A DNA stretch of 64,000 nt from NCBI GenBank assembly GCA_963811685.1, contig CAWESK010000009.1:158283-222282 (forward strand). The letters run 5' to 3'. Within the stretch, counting starts at the first letter, position 1. Every line of letters begins with the position of its first letter. The notes beneath the pieces were generated by a model that worked only from the letters and a program-made list of their open reading frames with translations, was not told the DNA's origin and made no database searches. Below, in pieces: positions 29,066 to 37,558 of the stretch. This stretch comes from CAIWHR01 sp963811685. GTDB lineage: Bacteria; Pseudomonadota; Gammaproteobacteria; Burkholderiales; Casimicrobiaceae. The position numbers and the translations under genes are program-made.

Positions 29066-30652
29066 TCAGATCTTCCTGTCGCGCGTTTCCCAGAAAGGCG
29101 CGCGCAGCTCGCGCTTCAGCGTCTTGCCGGCCGCGTTGCGCGGGAATTCATCGAGCACGATCACGCGATCGAGCCGCTGATACTTCGCCGCGACACGCGC
29201 GTTGATCCACGCCTTCAATTCGTCGGCGTCTGCGCTGCCCCGCTCGCGCAGCACCACCGCGGCGCACGGAGTCTCTCCCCATTTGTCATGCGGAATGCCG
29301 AACACCGCGACTTCGAGGATGGCCGGATGGTGCGCGGCGATCTCCTCGACATCCTTCGGATAGACCTTGACGCCGCCGCTGTCGATCATGTCTTTCTTGC
29401 GATCGACGAGATAGAGAAAGCCGTCGTCGTCGACGTAGCCGAGATCGCCGGTGACGAGCCAGCCGTCGCGCAGGACCTCTGCCGTTTGCTCGGCGCGATG
29501 GTAATAACCCGGCATCGTGATCGGGCCGCGCCCGGCGATTTCGCCGACGGTGCCCGGCGGCACCTCGCGGCCGTCCTCGTCGACGATCCGCATCTCGTAG
29601 AACGGCGGCGGCACGCCGACGCTGCCCGCCTTGCGCTCGGCGTCGTCGCGGTCGAGGATCGTCACGAAGCCTTCGGTGAGGCCGTAGAGCTCGTAGAACC
29701 GGCGCGGCAGCACCTCGTTCAGGCGATCCTTGTGCTCCTTCAGGAGCGGCGCGCCGAGCGACAGGACCATCTCGAGCGAGGTGAGCCGCGAGGGATCGAA
29801 GCGCTTGGCGTTGAGAATGGCGATGACCTGCGACGGGACCAGCATCGTGTGCGTGACCCGTTCGCGCTCGACGGTGTCGATGAAGTCGTCGGCATCGAAC
29901 GCCCGGTGCAGCACGTACGTCGCGCCTACCATGAACGCCGGGAACATCGTCACCATCGCGCCGTTGAAGACGATCGCGCCCGAGTGCAGCACGACCGATT
30001 CCGGCGCCATCCGCCAGGCATTCGCCATCGTCGTCGCATACATCGCGCGGATGAAATGCGTGTGCTGGATGCCTTTCGGAAGCCCCGTCGTGCCGGAGGT
30101 GAACATCAGCGTCAGCAGGTCGCCGGCCTCGACGCGCGCAACGGGCGCCGCGTCGCTGGCGTCTGCGTGCAGGAGGCCGTAGGCGCGGTAGCCGGCGGCC
30201 TCGTCGTCGGACGCGGCGTCGACCAGCACCCACGTCGGGGCCGACGACACTTGACGTCGCACCTCATCCAGCATCGGCAGCTGGTCGGACGAGGCCAGCA
30301 CCACGGCGGGCAGCGCGTCGGCCAGCAGCGAGGCGAGCCCGGGGGCGGTCAGCAGCGGCGATAACGGCACGGCAACGGCGCCGAGTTTCGCGCACGCCCA
30401 ATACGTCGCCAGGAGCTCGAGTGAATTGGCGAGCACCGTGGCCACGCGATCGCCATGCGTCACGCCCAGTGCCGAGAGAGCGTTGGCCCAGCGATTCACG
30501 TAGGCATCGAACTCGCGCCAGTTGAGGCGGATTTCGTGTTCGTCGCGGACGCGCGGCGCGATGACCACCGCGGTGTGTCGCGGCCGATAACGCGCGTGAC
30601 GAGCGGGCAACGATCCGAGAACGAGGCTGTTGTAAGCGATGCTGTTTTCCAT
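29066..30652 (-). CDS. AMP-dependent acyl-CoA synthetase/ligase
   Basis: ANL-superfamily adenylating enzyme, 528 residues. The AMP/ATP motifs are MFTSGTTGLPKG around residue 170, YELYGLTEG around 300, VTGDLGYVDDDGFLYLVDR around 400 and the catalytic Lys in NAAGKTLKRELR near the end. It forms acyl-AMP and then acyl-CoA from a carboxylic acid. I use ATG 30652 because GGAG lies seven bases before it; an earlier ATG at 30670 overlaps the upstream stop but has no ribosome-binding site. It points toward the acyl-CoA gene group at 24.6-29 kb and may supply substrate to it. Confidence 0.93.
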   Translation of the reverse strand: MENSIAYNSLVLGSLPARHARYRPRHTAVVIAPRVRDEHEIRLNWREFDAYVNRWANALSALGVTHGDRVATVLANSLELLATYWACAKLGAVAVPLSPLLTAPGLASLLADALPAVVLASSDQLPMLDEVRRQVSSAPTWVLVDAASDDEAAGYRAYGLLHADASDAAPVARVEAGDLLTLMFTSGTTGLPKGIQHTHFIRAMYATTMANAWRMAPESVVLHSGAIVFNGAMVTMFPAFMVGATYVLHRAFDADDFIDTVERERVTHTMLVPSQVIAILNAKRFDPSRLTSLEMVLSLGAPLLKEHKDRLNEVLPRRFYELYGLTEGFVTILDRDDAERKAGSVGVPPPFYEMRIVDEDGREVPPGTVGEIAGRGPITMPGYYHRAEQTAEVLRDGWLVTGDLGYVDDDGFLYLVDRKKDMIDSGGVKVYPKDVEEIAAHHPAILEVAVFGIPHDKWGETPCAAVVLRERGSADADELKAWINARVAAKYQRLDRVIVLDEFPRNAAGKTLKRELRAPFWETRDRKI

Positions 30653-30669
30653 GGCGGACTCCGGCGACA

Positions 30670-31830
30670 TCAGAGACGGTGGCTGCGATCGGTTAGCGCG
30701 AAGCCCGGCCACGCGATGCCGTCCGATTTCGCGAGCGCGAGCACCTTGAACAATTCTCCCATCTCGGCCGGCGACAGCAGCCGCTGCACCGGTGCGGCCG
30801 CCTCGAAATAGGCTTTCGAACCCGGCTCGCCCACCGCCGCCAGCGCGTCGAGGATCCCGCAGCCCAGCAGAAAGGGCGCCTGCGCCGCGAAGCCGGCAAC
30901 GACGAGTCCCGCGCGCTCGCCTGCCCGCGCGATGGCGGAAAAATCGACGTGGGCGGTGATGTCGCTCAATCCCGGCCAGAGAAACGGATCGGCGTGCGCG
31001 CGATGGCGGTAGTGGCCCATCAGCGTTCCCTCTGCGCGTTGCGGATGATAGTACTCGGCGGCGGGAAAGCCGTAGTCGATGAAGAGCGCCGCGCCGCGCA
31101 CGAGCCGGCGGGCGACGTCCTCGACCAGCGCCTCGGCCGCCGGATTGATCTCGCTCATATAGTCGCCGCCGAGGGGAAAGCGCTGCGCAGCGATGGCTTC
31201 GATGCGCGCGCTCGCCGGCAGGTCGACCCACTCGAAGGCCTGGCGCGTGTCGTTCCAGCCGACGCCGCGCTCGAACCAGCGATCGGACCTTCGCGCAACG
31301 ACGTGCACCGGCATTGCGTCCAGCACTTCGTTGGCGAGGACCGCGCCGTCGATCGTCGCGGGCAGCGCGTCGATCCAGTCGACACGCTCGACGTGTGCCG
31401 GCGCCGCGCGCGCGATCGTCAGCCGTTGCCGCTCGCGGAGGTCCGGCGACGGCTCGAGGATCGCATACCGCGACGGCAGCGCGTCGCGCACGGCGAGCGC
31501 GTTCAGGAGGTCGGCGGCGAGCCGGCCGCTGCCACCGCCCAGCTCGACGATCTCGCGGCGTTCGGCTGCGACAAGGATCGCCGCCACTTGCACCGATAGC
31601 GCTTGTGCGAAGAGCGGCGTCATTTCCGGCGCCGTGACGAAATCGCCGGCCGCGCCCAGCTTGGTCGCTCCCGCCGCGTAGTAGCCGAGGCCGGGGGCGT
31701 AGAGCGCGAGCTCCATGTAACGCTCGAAGGGAATCGACCCGCCGCCCTCGGCGATCGCGGCCCGGATGCGGGCGACGACCCGCTCGCTGTGCGCGCGGGC
31801 GTCGGCCTCGGGGACGGGCAGCTCGGACAC
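30670..31830 (-). CDS. Class I SAM-dependent methyltransferase, MidA/NDUFAF7 family
   Basis: A 386-residue protein of the PF02636 family, whose mitochondrial member methylates an Arg of a complex I subunit. Landmarks are IPFERYMELALYAPGLGYY near residues 33-51, GDFVTAPEMTPLFAQAL around 62-78, ELGGGSGRLAADLL for SAM binding and LANEVLDAMPVHV in the middle. The start is GTG at 31830. It lies 17 bases upstream of the acyl-CoA ligase on the same strand and is divergent from the pteridine reductase gene. The bacterial target is not established. Confidence 0.88.
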   Translation of the reverse strand: MSELPVPEADARAHSERVVARIRAAIAEGGGSIPFERYMELALYAPGLGYYAAGATKLGAAGDFVTAPEMTPLFAQALSVQVAAILVAAERREIVELGGGSGRLAADLLNALAVRDALPSRYAILEPSPDLRERQRLTIARAAPAHVERVDWIDALPATIDGAVLANEVLDAMPVHVVARRSDRWFERGVGWNDTRQAFEWVDLPASARIEAIAAQRFPLGGDYMSEINPAAEALVEDVARRLVRGAALFIDYGFPAAEYYHPQRAEGTLMGHYRHRAHADPFLWPGLSDITAHVDFSAIARAGERAGLVVAGFAAQAPFLLGCGILDALAAVGEPGSKAYFEAAAPVQRLLSPAEMGELFKVLALAKSDGIAWPGFALTDRSHRL

Positions 31831-31910
31831 TGGAATAGAAGTCGCGCGCGCCGATGCGGCGCGGCGGTCGATATGCTAGATTGCCCCGGAGTCTACCCCG
31901 GGAGCGCCGC

Positions 31911-32648
31911 GTGCAGGGCAAGGTGGTCTTGATCACGGGCGGCGCCAAGCGTGTCGGCGCCGCGATCTGCCGCCGCCTGCATGGAGCGGGCGCGAATCTC
32001 ATGCTCCACTACCGCGCCTCCGCCGGCGCGGCGCGGCTCCTGCAGGCGGAACTCAACGGCGTGCGCGCCGATTCCGTCGCGCTGATCCAGGCCGATCTTC
32101 TCGACTTGAAGGCGCTGCCGCCGCTGGTCGAGCAGACGCTGCAACGGTTCGGCCACCTCGACGGCCTCGTCAACAACGCGTCGTCGTTCTACGCGACGCC
32201 GATCGGCGAGATCACCGCCGCCGCCTGGGACGACCTCATGGGGACGAACCTGCGCGCACCGGCGTTCCTCGCCCAGGCCGCAGCCCCTGCGCTGCGCAAG
32301 GCACAGGGGGCGATCGTCAACATCGCCGACATCCACGCCGATCGCCCGCTCAAGAACTACGTCGTCTACTCGATCGCGAAATCGGGGCTGGTCGCGCTCA
32401 CGCGCTCGCTCGCCCGCGAGCTCGCCCCCGAGGTGCGCGTGAACGCCGTCGCGCCGGGCCCGATCCTTTGGCCAGACGACGAAGCATTCGACGAGGTGTC
32501 GCGCCAGCGGATCATCTCGCACACGCTGCTAAAGCGCGAGGGAACGCCGGACGACATCGCCAAGGCCGTGCATTTCCTGCTCGCGGAGGCGACCTACGTC
32601 ACCGGCGAGACGATCAACGTCGACGGCGGAAGACACATCGCGATCTAG
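31911..32648 (+). CDS. Pteridine reductase (SDR family)
   Basis: A 245-residue SDR that begins with TGGAKRVGAAICRRLH, the arginine-containing cofactor loop typical of NADPH-dependent pteridine reductases. NNASSFYATPIGE and the catalytic YVVYSIAKSGL follow. It reduces dihydro- or biopterins and can back up dihydrofolate reductase. The GTG at 31911 is chosen because GGGAG lies six bases upstream; the longer open frame before it lacks family character. It converges on the YVTN/cupredoxin gene, leaving 15 bases. Confidence 0.87.
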   Translation: MQGKVVLITGGAKRVGAAICRRLHGAGANLMLHYRASAGAARLLQAELNGVRADSVALIQADLLDLKALPPLVEQTLQRFGHLDGLVNNASSFYATPIGEITAAAWDDLMGTNLRAPAFLAQAAAPALRKAQGAIVNIADIHADRPLKNYVVYSIAKSGLVALTRSLARELAPEVRVNAVAPGPILWPDDEAFDEVSRQRIISHTLLKREGTPDDIAKAVHFLLAEATYVTGETINVDGGRHIAI

Positions 32649-32663
32649 CGCCGGAAGCTCCTC

Positions 32664-33902
32664 CTACGGCCCGGCCACCACGACGCGCCCGGTCATGTAC
32701 GGATGCACCGAGCAGACGTAGTCGAAGCTTCCGGGCGAGTCGTAGACGCGGCTCACGCTTTCACCGGGAAGGAGGACGCCCGTGCCGGGCGCGCCGTCCT
32801 TGTGCGCCAACCCGTGGGGGGCAGAATCGTTGTTGGTCCATGTCACGCGCGTTCCCGGCGCGACCTTGATTTCGCCGGGTGAGAACGCGAAGTTCGCGAT
32901 GGAGATTCCCGCGGACGTGGCGGCGGCCGCGGCGGCCATGGCCGGCTGCACGACGACCTTGCGCGGCGCCTTGCCGACGGCAATCGTGCGCGTCTGGCCG
33001 CTCGCGAGATCGACGACGGCGATGTCATTCGACCCTTCGTTCGTCACGACCGCCTGCGCGCCGCCGTTCGCAATCGCGATCCAGTGCGGCTGCTTGCCGA
33101 CGGCGATCGAGCGCAGTGGCGCATTCGTCGCCGGGTCGAAGAGCAGCAGCTCGCCCGGCCCCTGGACGACGGCGGTGCCGGCCGGCGCGCCGCGATAGAC
33201 GCCGGCGATGTGCGGCGACGCCCCGGTCGGAATCTGCGCCGCGACGCGATCGGTGGCGGGATCGAGCACCTGGACGCCGTTCACACCGGCCTCTGTGAAG
33301 TAGAGCGCCTTGCCGTCGAAACCGAATTCGAGATCGCGCGGCGGCTTGTCGAGGGACACGCTGCGCGCCACTTTCCGGGTCGCGAGGTCGATCACCACCA
33401 GCGCGAACTTGCCGGGCTCTTGCGACGCCACGTAGGCCACGCTCCCGTCCGGGCGGATCGCGATGGTATGCGGCTTCGGCACGCTCACGCTGCCCACCAC
33501 GGCAAGCGAGGCGACGTCGATGAACGCGATCTTGTCCTCGCCGTAGATCGCGGCCAACAGCGTCTTCCCGTCAGGCATCATCGCGAGTCCGTGCGGGCTC
33601 TTGCCGATCTCGATCGTCCGGCGCACGCGATCGGTCGCGGTATCGATGACGTCGAGGTTCGACGCGCCGTCGCCGCTGATGTAGACGGTCTTTCCGTCGG
33701 GACTCACGGTCATGCCGTGCGGCCCGGCGGAAACGGGAATCGTCGCGACGACGGAACCGCTGCCGAGATCGACGACGCTGACGGTGTTGTCGCTGAAGTT
33801 GCCGACGTACGCCTTGGGCCCGGCCGCGTCGACCGCCGGCGCCGCGAGGGCACAGGCGGCAACGGCCAGGGCAAGGAGACGGAAAAGGGGTGAGCGCCGC
33901 AT
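32664..33902 (-). CDS. Secreted YVTN beta-propeller protein with a C-terminal amicyanin-like cupredoxin domain
   Basis: A 412-residue exported protein. The signal peptide is residues 1-27. Residues 30-320 hold seven or so YVTN-type blades (VGNFSDNTVSVVDLGSG, VSPDGKTVYISGDGASNLDV and similar). Residues 325-412 form a type-1 copper domain: His363 in APHGL, then Cys397, His400 and Met403 in VCSVHPYMTGR, the C-x2-H-x2-M spacing of amicyanin. It is therefore probably a periplasmic copper or electron-carrying protein on a propeller scaffold. GGGAG precedes the ATG. It is divergent from the ECF sigma gene. Confidence 0.88.
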   Translation of the reverse strand: MRRSPLFRLLALAVAACALAAPAVDAAGPKAYVGNFSDNTVSVVDLGSGSVVATIPVSAGPHGMTVSPDGKTVYISGDGASNLDVIDTATDRVRRTIEIGKSPHGLAMMPDGKTLLAAIYGEDKIAFIDVASLAVVGSVSVPKPHTIAIRPDGSVAYVASQEPGKFALVVIDLATRKVARSVSLDKPPRDLEFGFDGKALYFTEAGVNGVQVLDPATDRVAAQIPTGASPHIAGVYRGAPAGTAVVQGPGELLLFDPATNAPLRSIAVGKQPHWIAIANGGAQAVVTNEGSNDIAVVDLASGQTRTIAVGKAPRKVVVQPAMAAAAAATSAGISIANFAFSPGEIKVAPGTRVTWTNNDSAPHGLAHKDGAPGTGVLLPGESVSRVYDSPGSFDYVCSVHPYMTGRVVVAGP

Positions 33903-33997
33903 AATGAACTCCCGGCCCCGGACGAGGCCCGCTGTGGGCGGCGTGCCGGCGGCACGCCTCATGATCGTCCTACCCCGGCGGGGCCGGTTTCATTCCC

Positions 33998-34024
33998 GGG
34001 AATAAACAGCGGGAAGAACGAGTC
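33998..34024 (+). promoter_or_regulatory. Candidate ECF-type promoter before the sigma gene
   Basis: GGGAATAAA at 33998-34006, then 15 bases, then GTCTTG from 34022. A GGGAATA/GTC pair with this spacing is the general shape of ECF sigma-factor promoters, so autoregulation is plausible. Transcription would begin close to the ATG at 34033, implying a very short or leaderless message. The upstream half lies in the palindrome TTCCCGGGAA (33993-34002) midway between the two divergent genes. This is inferred from pattern only. Confidence 0.4.
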
Positions 34025-34032
34025 TTGCAGCC

Positions 34033-34590
34033 ATGATGGAACAACGGGTATCCGCGCACGGGCGCTTCGAACGCGAGGTGATGCCGCATCTCGACGCGGC
34101 CTATAACCTCGCGCGGTGGCTCACGCGCGATCCGGACGACGCCGAGGACGTTGTCCAGGATGCCTGCCTGCGCGCCCTTCGCTATGTGGAGTCGCTGCGC
34201 GGCGGCGGCGGCAAGGCGTGGCTCCTGACCATCGTGCGCAACGCGTTCTACGACTGGGTGAGCCGCAACCGGCCGGTGGAGATCATCCACGACGGCGGGG
34301 AAGCGGCGGAAGAGGCCGTCGACGCCGATGCGATCGACCCCGAGCAGGCCGCGATGCGCAAATCCGATGCGCGCGTCCTCGCCGATGCGCTCGCGACCCT
34401 GCCGCTGCAATTTCGCGAAGCGATCGTGCTGCGCGAGCTCGAGGACATGTCGTATCGCGACATCGCGCGCGTGATCGACGTTCCGGTCGGCACCGTCATG
34501 TCGCGCCTCGCGCGCGGCCGCGCGATGCTGCGGCGGATGCCGTCGTTGCAACCCGTGCAGGAAATCATGGAAACACGCAGGCAATCATGA
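34033..34590 (+). CDS. ECF-family RNA polymerase sigma factor
   Basis: A 185-residue sigma-70-like factor with only regions 2 and 4. Region 2 shows FEREVMPHLDAAYNLARWLT and PDDAEDVVQDACLRALRY; region 4 shows LPLQFREAIVLRELEDMSY, then DIARVIDVPVGTVMSRLARG, a helix-turn-helix for the -35 element. Its TGA overlaps the start of the anti-sigma gene, the usual ECF arrangement. The likely targets are its own operon and perhaps the divergent cupredoxin gene. The two adjacent ATGs at 34033 and 34036 cannot be distinguished. Confidence 0.93.
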   Translation: MMEQRVSAHGRFEREVMPHLDAAYNLARWLTRDPDDAEDVVQDACLRALRYVESLRGGGGKAWLLTIVRNAFYDWVSRNRPVEIIHDGGEAAEEAVDADAIDPEQAAMRKSDARVLADALATLPLQFREAIVLRELEDMSYRDIARVIDVPVGTVMSRLARGRAMLRRMPSLQPVQEIMETRRQS

Positions 34591-35345
34591 AATGTGAAAA
34601 CGCCCGGCTGGACATGGACTCGTATGCGGATGGCGAGCTGTCCGCGTGGCGCCGGTTCGCCGTGCGGAGGCATCTGGACGCGTGTCCCGCATGCGCCGGA
34701 CGGGCTGCCGAGGCCCGCTCGCTGCAGCAGCGGATCCGCGCCGAGGCACCGCGCTTCACCGCGCCGGAGCGGCTGCGCGCGAGCGTCATGGCGCTTTCGG
34801 GCGGCCCCGCTGCGCGCGCTGCAACGCGGCCTCCGCGCGATCTCCGCTGGCAGTGGGTCGGGGCGGGCGCGCTCGTCGGCTGCGTGCTGACCGTCGTCTC
34901 GTGGGTGGCGGGAACCGCGGCGCTCGACCGCGCCACGGAGACGGACCTCGCGTCGGCCGCCGTCGCCGCGCATGTTCGTGCCACGCTTGCCGACCAGATG
35001 ATTCAGGTCGCCTCGTCCGACCAGCACACGGTGAAGCCGTGGCTCTCGTCGCACCTCGATTATTCGCCGCCGGTGCAGGATCTCGCCGACGAGGGCTTTC
35101 CCCTGGTGGGTGCCCGCATCGAGTCTCTCGACGGCCATCCCGTCGCCACGCTCGTCTACCGCTATCGGAAGCACACGGTCGACGTGTTCGTGCGGCCGGA
35201 CTGGCTGCGCTCCCGCATGACGGAGCCACGAACGATCCGCGGCTTCCATGTGCTGCGCGCGGAGGGCGGGGGAATGGACTGGCTGGCGGTCTCCGACGCC
35301 AGCGCCGACGCGATCGCGCCGCTGCTGCGGCGACTGTCCGAATAG
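34587..35345 (+). CDS. Zinc-type anti-sigma factor, membrane anchored
   Basis: A 252-residue anti-sigma protein. The N-terminal ZAS domain contains H-x3-C-x2-C (HLDACPAC at about residues 31-38) that binds the sigma factor in the cytoplasm. One membrane helix lies near residues 90-112 (WVGAGALVGCVLTVVSWVAG). The C-terminal 130 residues are periplasmic, with SHLDYSPPVQDLADEGFPLV, a sequence type common in anti-sigma sensors linked to oxidative or copper stress. Its start overlaps the sigma stop as ATGA. It converges on the cyclotransferase gene with one base between them. Confidence 0.88.
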   Translation: MKCENARLDMDSYADGELSAWRRFAVRRHLDACPACAGRAAEARSLQQRIRAEAPRFTAPERLRASVMALSGGPAARAATRPPRDLRWQWVGAGALVGCVLTVVSWVAGTAALDRATETDLASAAVAAHVRATLADQMIQVASSDQHTVKPWLSSHLDYSPPVQDLADEGFPLVGARIESLDGHPVATLVYRYRKHTVDVFVRPDWLRSRMTEPRTIRGFHVLRAEGGGMDWLAVSDASADAIAPLLRRLSE

Positions 35346-35346
35346 A

Positions 35347-36069
35347 TCAGTCGTCCGCGCCTGATGGACGAGGCGCACCACTCCGGACCGCGTTCGCCGC
35401 AAGCAAGCGCGCCGCGAGGCTTTCGAGATACGGATCGACGATCCCGTGCGAAATGAGCGCGACGCGCGTGCGCTCCAGATAATCGGCCGAGGCACCGAAC
35501 GCGCCGCGCGCGCGTCCGATGACCTCGACCTGTTTCGCCACCGGCAGGCGTCCGGTGTACTGCGGATGGTCGCGGCGGACGACGAACGTGAGCGCGACGA
35601 GCTCGCGGCCGTCGGCGTCGAGGCGCACCCAGCGCGGGTCGTACGCGCCGACGACCATTTCGCGGCGCCAGAGGAGATGCAGCTCATCGAGCGCCAGCGG
35701 CGCCGGCAGCCGCAGCGCGACACCGCGGCACGTGCCGCCGCGATCGAGGCCGAGCACGAGCCCCGGCTCCGTCGGCGTGCCGCGCGTGGCAAGCGACCAC
35801 AGGCAGAAGCGGCGATGGAGCCCGCGCAACGACGCCGGCCGCATCTCGGCCACGGGGAACAACGGATTCCACAGCAGCGACCCGTACGCGAACACCCACC
35901 ATCCGGCGCCCTTGGGCCGCAGCGCCAGCGTGTCGGTCAGCGACGTCGACAGCTGCTCGTCGTTGAGCGCGCGTCCCGCGTCGACCGCCGCGAGGTAGAT
36001 CTCGCGCATCCGGCCCTGCTCGAGATCGCTGCGGCACAGCGTGTCGGCGTTTTTCGGGAAACGTTTCAT
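35347..36069 (-). CDS. Gamma-glutamylcyclotransferase, ChaC family
   Basis: A 240-residue ChaC-like protein. The substrate-binding loop WVFAYGSLLWNP is at residues 58-69, and the Glu-bearing segment is replaced by the family form LDELHLLWRREMVVGAYDP around 128-146. It degrades glutathione to 5-oxoproline and cysteinylglycine. It is the last gene of a seven-gene operon: its ATG overlaps the stop of the 57-residue protein as ATGA. ChaB, the classical neighbour of ChaC, is the first gene of the same operon at 41384. The C-terminal 25 residues are Arg/Pro/Asp-rich and may be disordered. Confidence 0.88.
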   Translation of the reverse strand: MKRFPKNADTLCRSDLEQGRMREIYLAAVDAGRALNDEQLSTSLTDTLALRPKGAGWWVFAYGSLLWNPLFPVAEMRPASLRGLHRRFCLWSLATRGTPTEPGLVLGLDRGGTCRGVALRLPAPLALDELHLLWRREMVVGAYDPRWVRLDADGRELVALTFVVRRDHPQYTGRLPVAKQVEVIGRARGAFGASADYLERTRVALISHGIVDPYLESLAARLLAANAVRSGAPRPSGADD

Positions 36070-36239
36070 TCGACGGCATCCGGGTCGCGCGCCAGCTTGC
36101 CGAGCTCGATCTTCGCCTGCCGACGTTTGGCGGCCGTGGACTTGCCATGCGCACCGCCCTTGCGCATGAGCGGCGAGCGCGCGACCGGATTGCGCACCTT
36201 CGGCGGCGCGAGCGACCGATGCTTTTTCGCGCGCTTCAT
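36066..36239 (-). CDS. Small basic protein, 57 residues
   Basis: A lysine- and arginine-rich protein opening MKRAKKHRSLAPPKVRNPVA, with RSPLMRKGGAHGKSTAAKRR in the middle. Similar short proteins with an RNPVARSPLMRKGGAH-like core are seen in Burkholderiales without a known role. The charge suggests nucleic-acid or ribosome binding. ATGA overlaps join it to the amidase upstream and to the cyclotransferase downstream, which is good evidence that it is translated. No signal peptide or membrane helix. Confidence 0.72.
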   Translation of the reverse strand: MKRAKKHRSLAPPKVRNPVARSPLMRKGGAHGKSTAAKRRQAKIELGKLARDPDAVE

Positions 36240-37558
36240 GCGAGACCCGTAAACGGAAGCCGCGCCTCGCACCACGCCGCGACGCCGAGCAGCCGATCGT
36301 CGGCGCCTGCCGGCGCCACGATCTGCATTCCCAGCGGCAGCCCGTTCTGCGCATGCCCGATCGGGATCGTGATCGCGGGAAAACCCAGCAGCGACCACAA
36401 CGTGCAGCATGCGGGGTCGCCGGTGGCGTCGAGCCCTTCCGGCGCCGCTCCGGTCGCCGGCGGCGAGATCAGCGCGTCGAATCCGAGGAGCCACTGCACG
36501 ATATCGGTGATGGCTTCCGCGCGGCGGCGCAACGCATTTTCGTAATCCGCGCGTGAGATGGCGGCGCCCTCGTCGAGCGCCGCGTTGAGCTTGTCGGACA
36601 TCCGTTGCCGCTCGCGCCGTTGCAGATCGCCCAGCGCCGCGGCGCCCTCGCGCATCATGATCGTGCGGTGCACGAGGTTGGCGTCGTGCCAGCCGGCCGG
36701 CAGTTCGATGTTTTCGATGTCCGCGCCCTGCGCGGTGAGCCGTGCGACGGCAGCGTCCAGTATTTCGGCAGCGTTGCGGTCGATCGTCGTCCACGGATAG
36801 CGGGCAACGTAAGCAACGCGCGGCGGACGCGCGCGCGGCTGCACCGTCGCGGCAATGCGCCCCGGATCCGCGAGCGCGCTTGCGAGGAGCGCCGCCCCCG
36901 CGACATCGTGGGCGAACGTGCCGATCTGATCGAGCGTCGCGCTGAAGACGTGCACGCCGTCCAGCGGGATCGTGTCTTTCGTCGGCTTGAATCCGACGAC
37001 ACCGCAATACGCCGCCGGCCGGATCACCGAGCCGTTGGTCTGCGTGCCGATCGCGCCGAGGACCTGTCCCGCCGCGACCGCGGCCGCCGACCCCGACGAC
37101 GAGCCGCCCGGCGTGTGCCGCGGATTCCACGGATTCGCCGTCTTGCCGGGATGGAAATAGGCGAACTCGGTGGTCACCGTCTTGCCGAGCACGTAGCCAC
37201 CGGCGCGCGACAGACGCGCGACGCATTCGGCATCGAACGGCGGATGATGCCCGGCATAGATCGGCGAGCCCATCTCGGTGGGCATGCTGGTGGTCGCGAT
37301 GATGTCCTTCACCCCGATGCCGATTCCGTGCAGCGGGCCGCGGCGGTCGGGTGCCACCGCGTCGCAGCGCTCGGCGCGCGCGAGTGCACGCAACGGATCG
37401 AGATGCGCCCAGGCTTGCACCGCGGCATCGGTGGCGGGGATACGCGCGAGATGCGATTGCGCGAGCGCGTGCGCCGAGAGGTCGTCGGCGCGCATTGCGC
37501 GGAGGGCCTCCTGCAGGCGCAGCGTGGAAAGGCGCGTCCCGTCCACGTCAGTGACCAT
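36236..37558 (-). CDS. Amidase (amidase signature family, GatA-like)
   Basis: A 440-residue amidase-signature hydrolase. The catalytic triad can be placed: Lys in GIGVKDIIATTSMPTEMGS near residue 84, the cis-Ser in GGSSSGSAAAVAAG near 158 and the nucleophile Ser in TQTNGSVIRPAAYCGVVG near 180. It hydrolyses a small amide or ester of unknown identity. It is not the GatA of aminoacyl-tRNA synthesis, because GatB and GatC are absent. The start overlaps the end of hemW by 11 bases and its stop overlaps the next gene by four. Confidence 0.9.
   Translation of the reverse strand: MVTDVDGTRLSTLRLQEALRAMRADDLSAHALAQSHLARIPATDAAVQAWAHLDPLRALARAERCDAVAPDRRGPLHGIGIGVKDIIATTSMPTEMGSPIYAGHHPPFDAECVARLSRAGGYVLGKTVTTEFAYFHPGKTANPWNPRHTPGGSSSGSAAAVAAGQVLGAIGTQTNGSVIRPAAYCGVVGFKPTKDTIPLDGVHVFSATLDQIGTFAHDVAGAALLASALADPGRIAATVQPRARPPRVAYVARYPWTTIDRNAAEILDAAVARLTAQGADIENIELPAGWHDANLVHRTIMMREGAAALGDLQRRERQRMSDKLNAALDEGAAISRADYENALRRRAEAITDIVQWLLGFDALISPPATGAAPEGLDATGDPACCTLWSLLGFPAITIPIGHAQNGLPLGMQIVAPAGADDRLLGVAAWCEARLPFTGLA

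Noticed and set aside
29034..30364. Extension of the methyltransferase by more than 400 residues antisense to the ligase
   Set aside because: One extra base at 28988 explains it; after removal the normal family ending and stop at 29031 appear.
36236..37558. Calling the amidase GatA of the Asp/Glu-tRNA amidotransferase
   Set aside because: gatB and gatC are not adjacent and the operon context is different; only the general amidase signature is supported.
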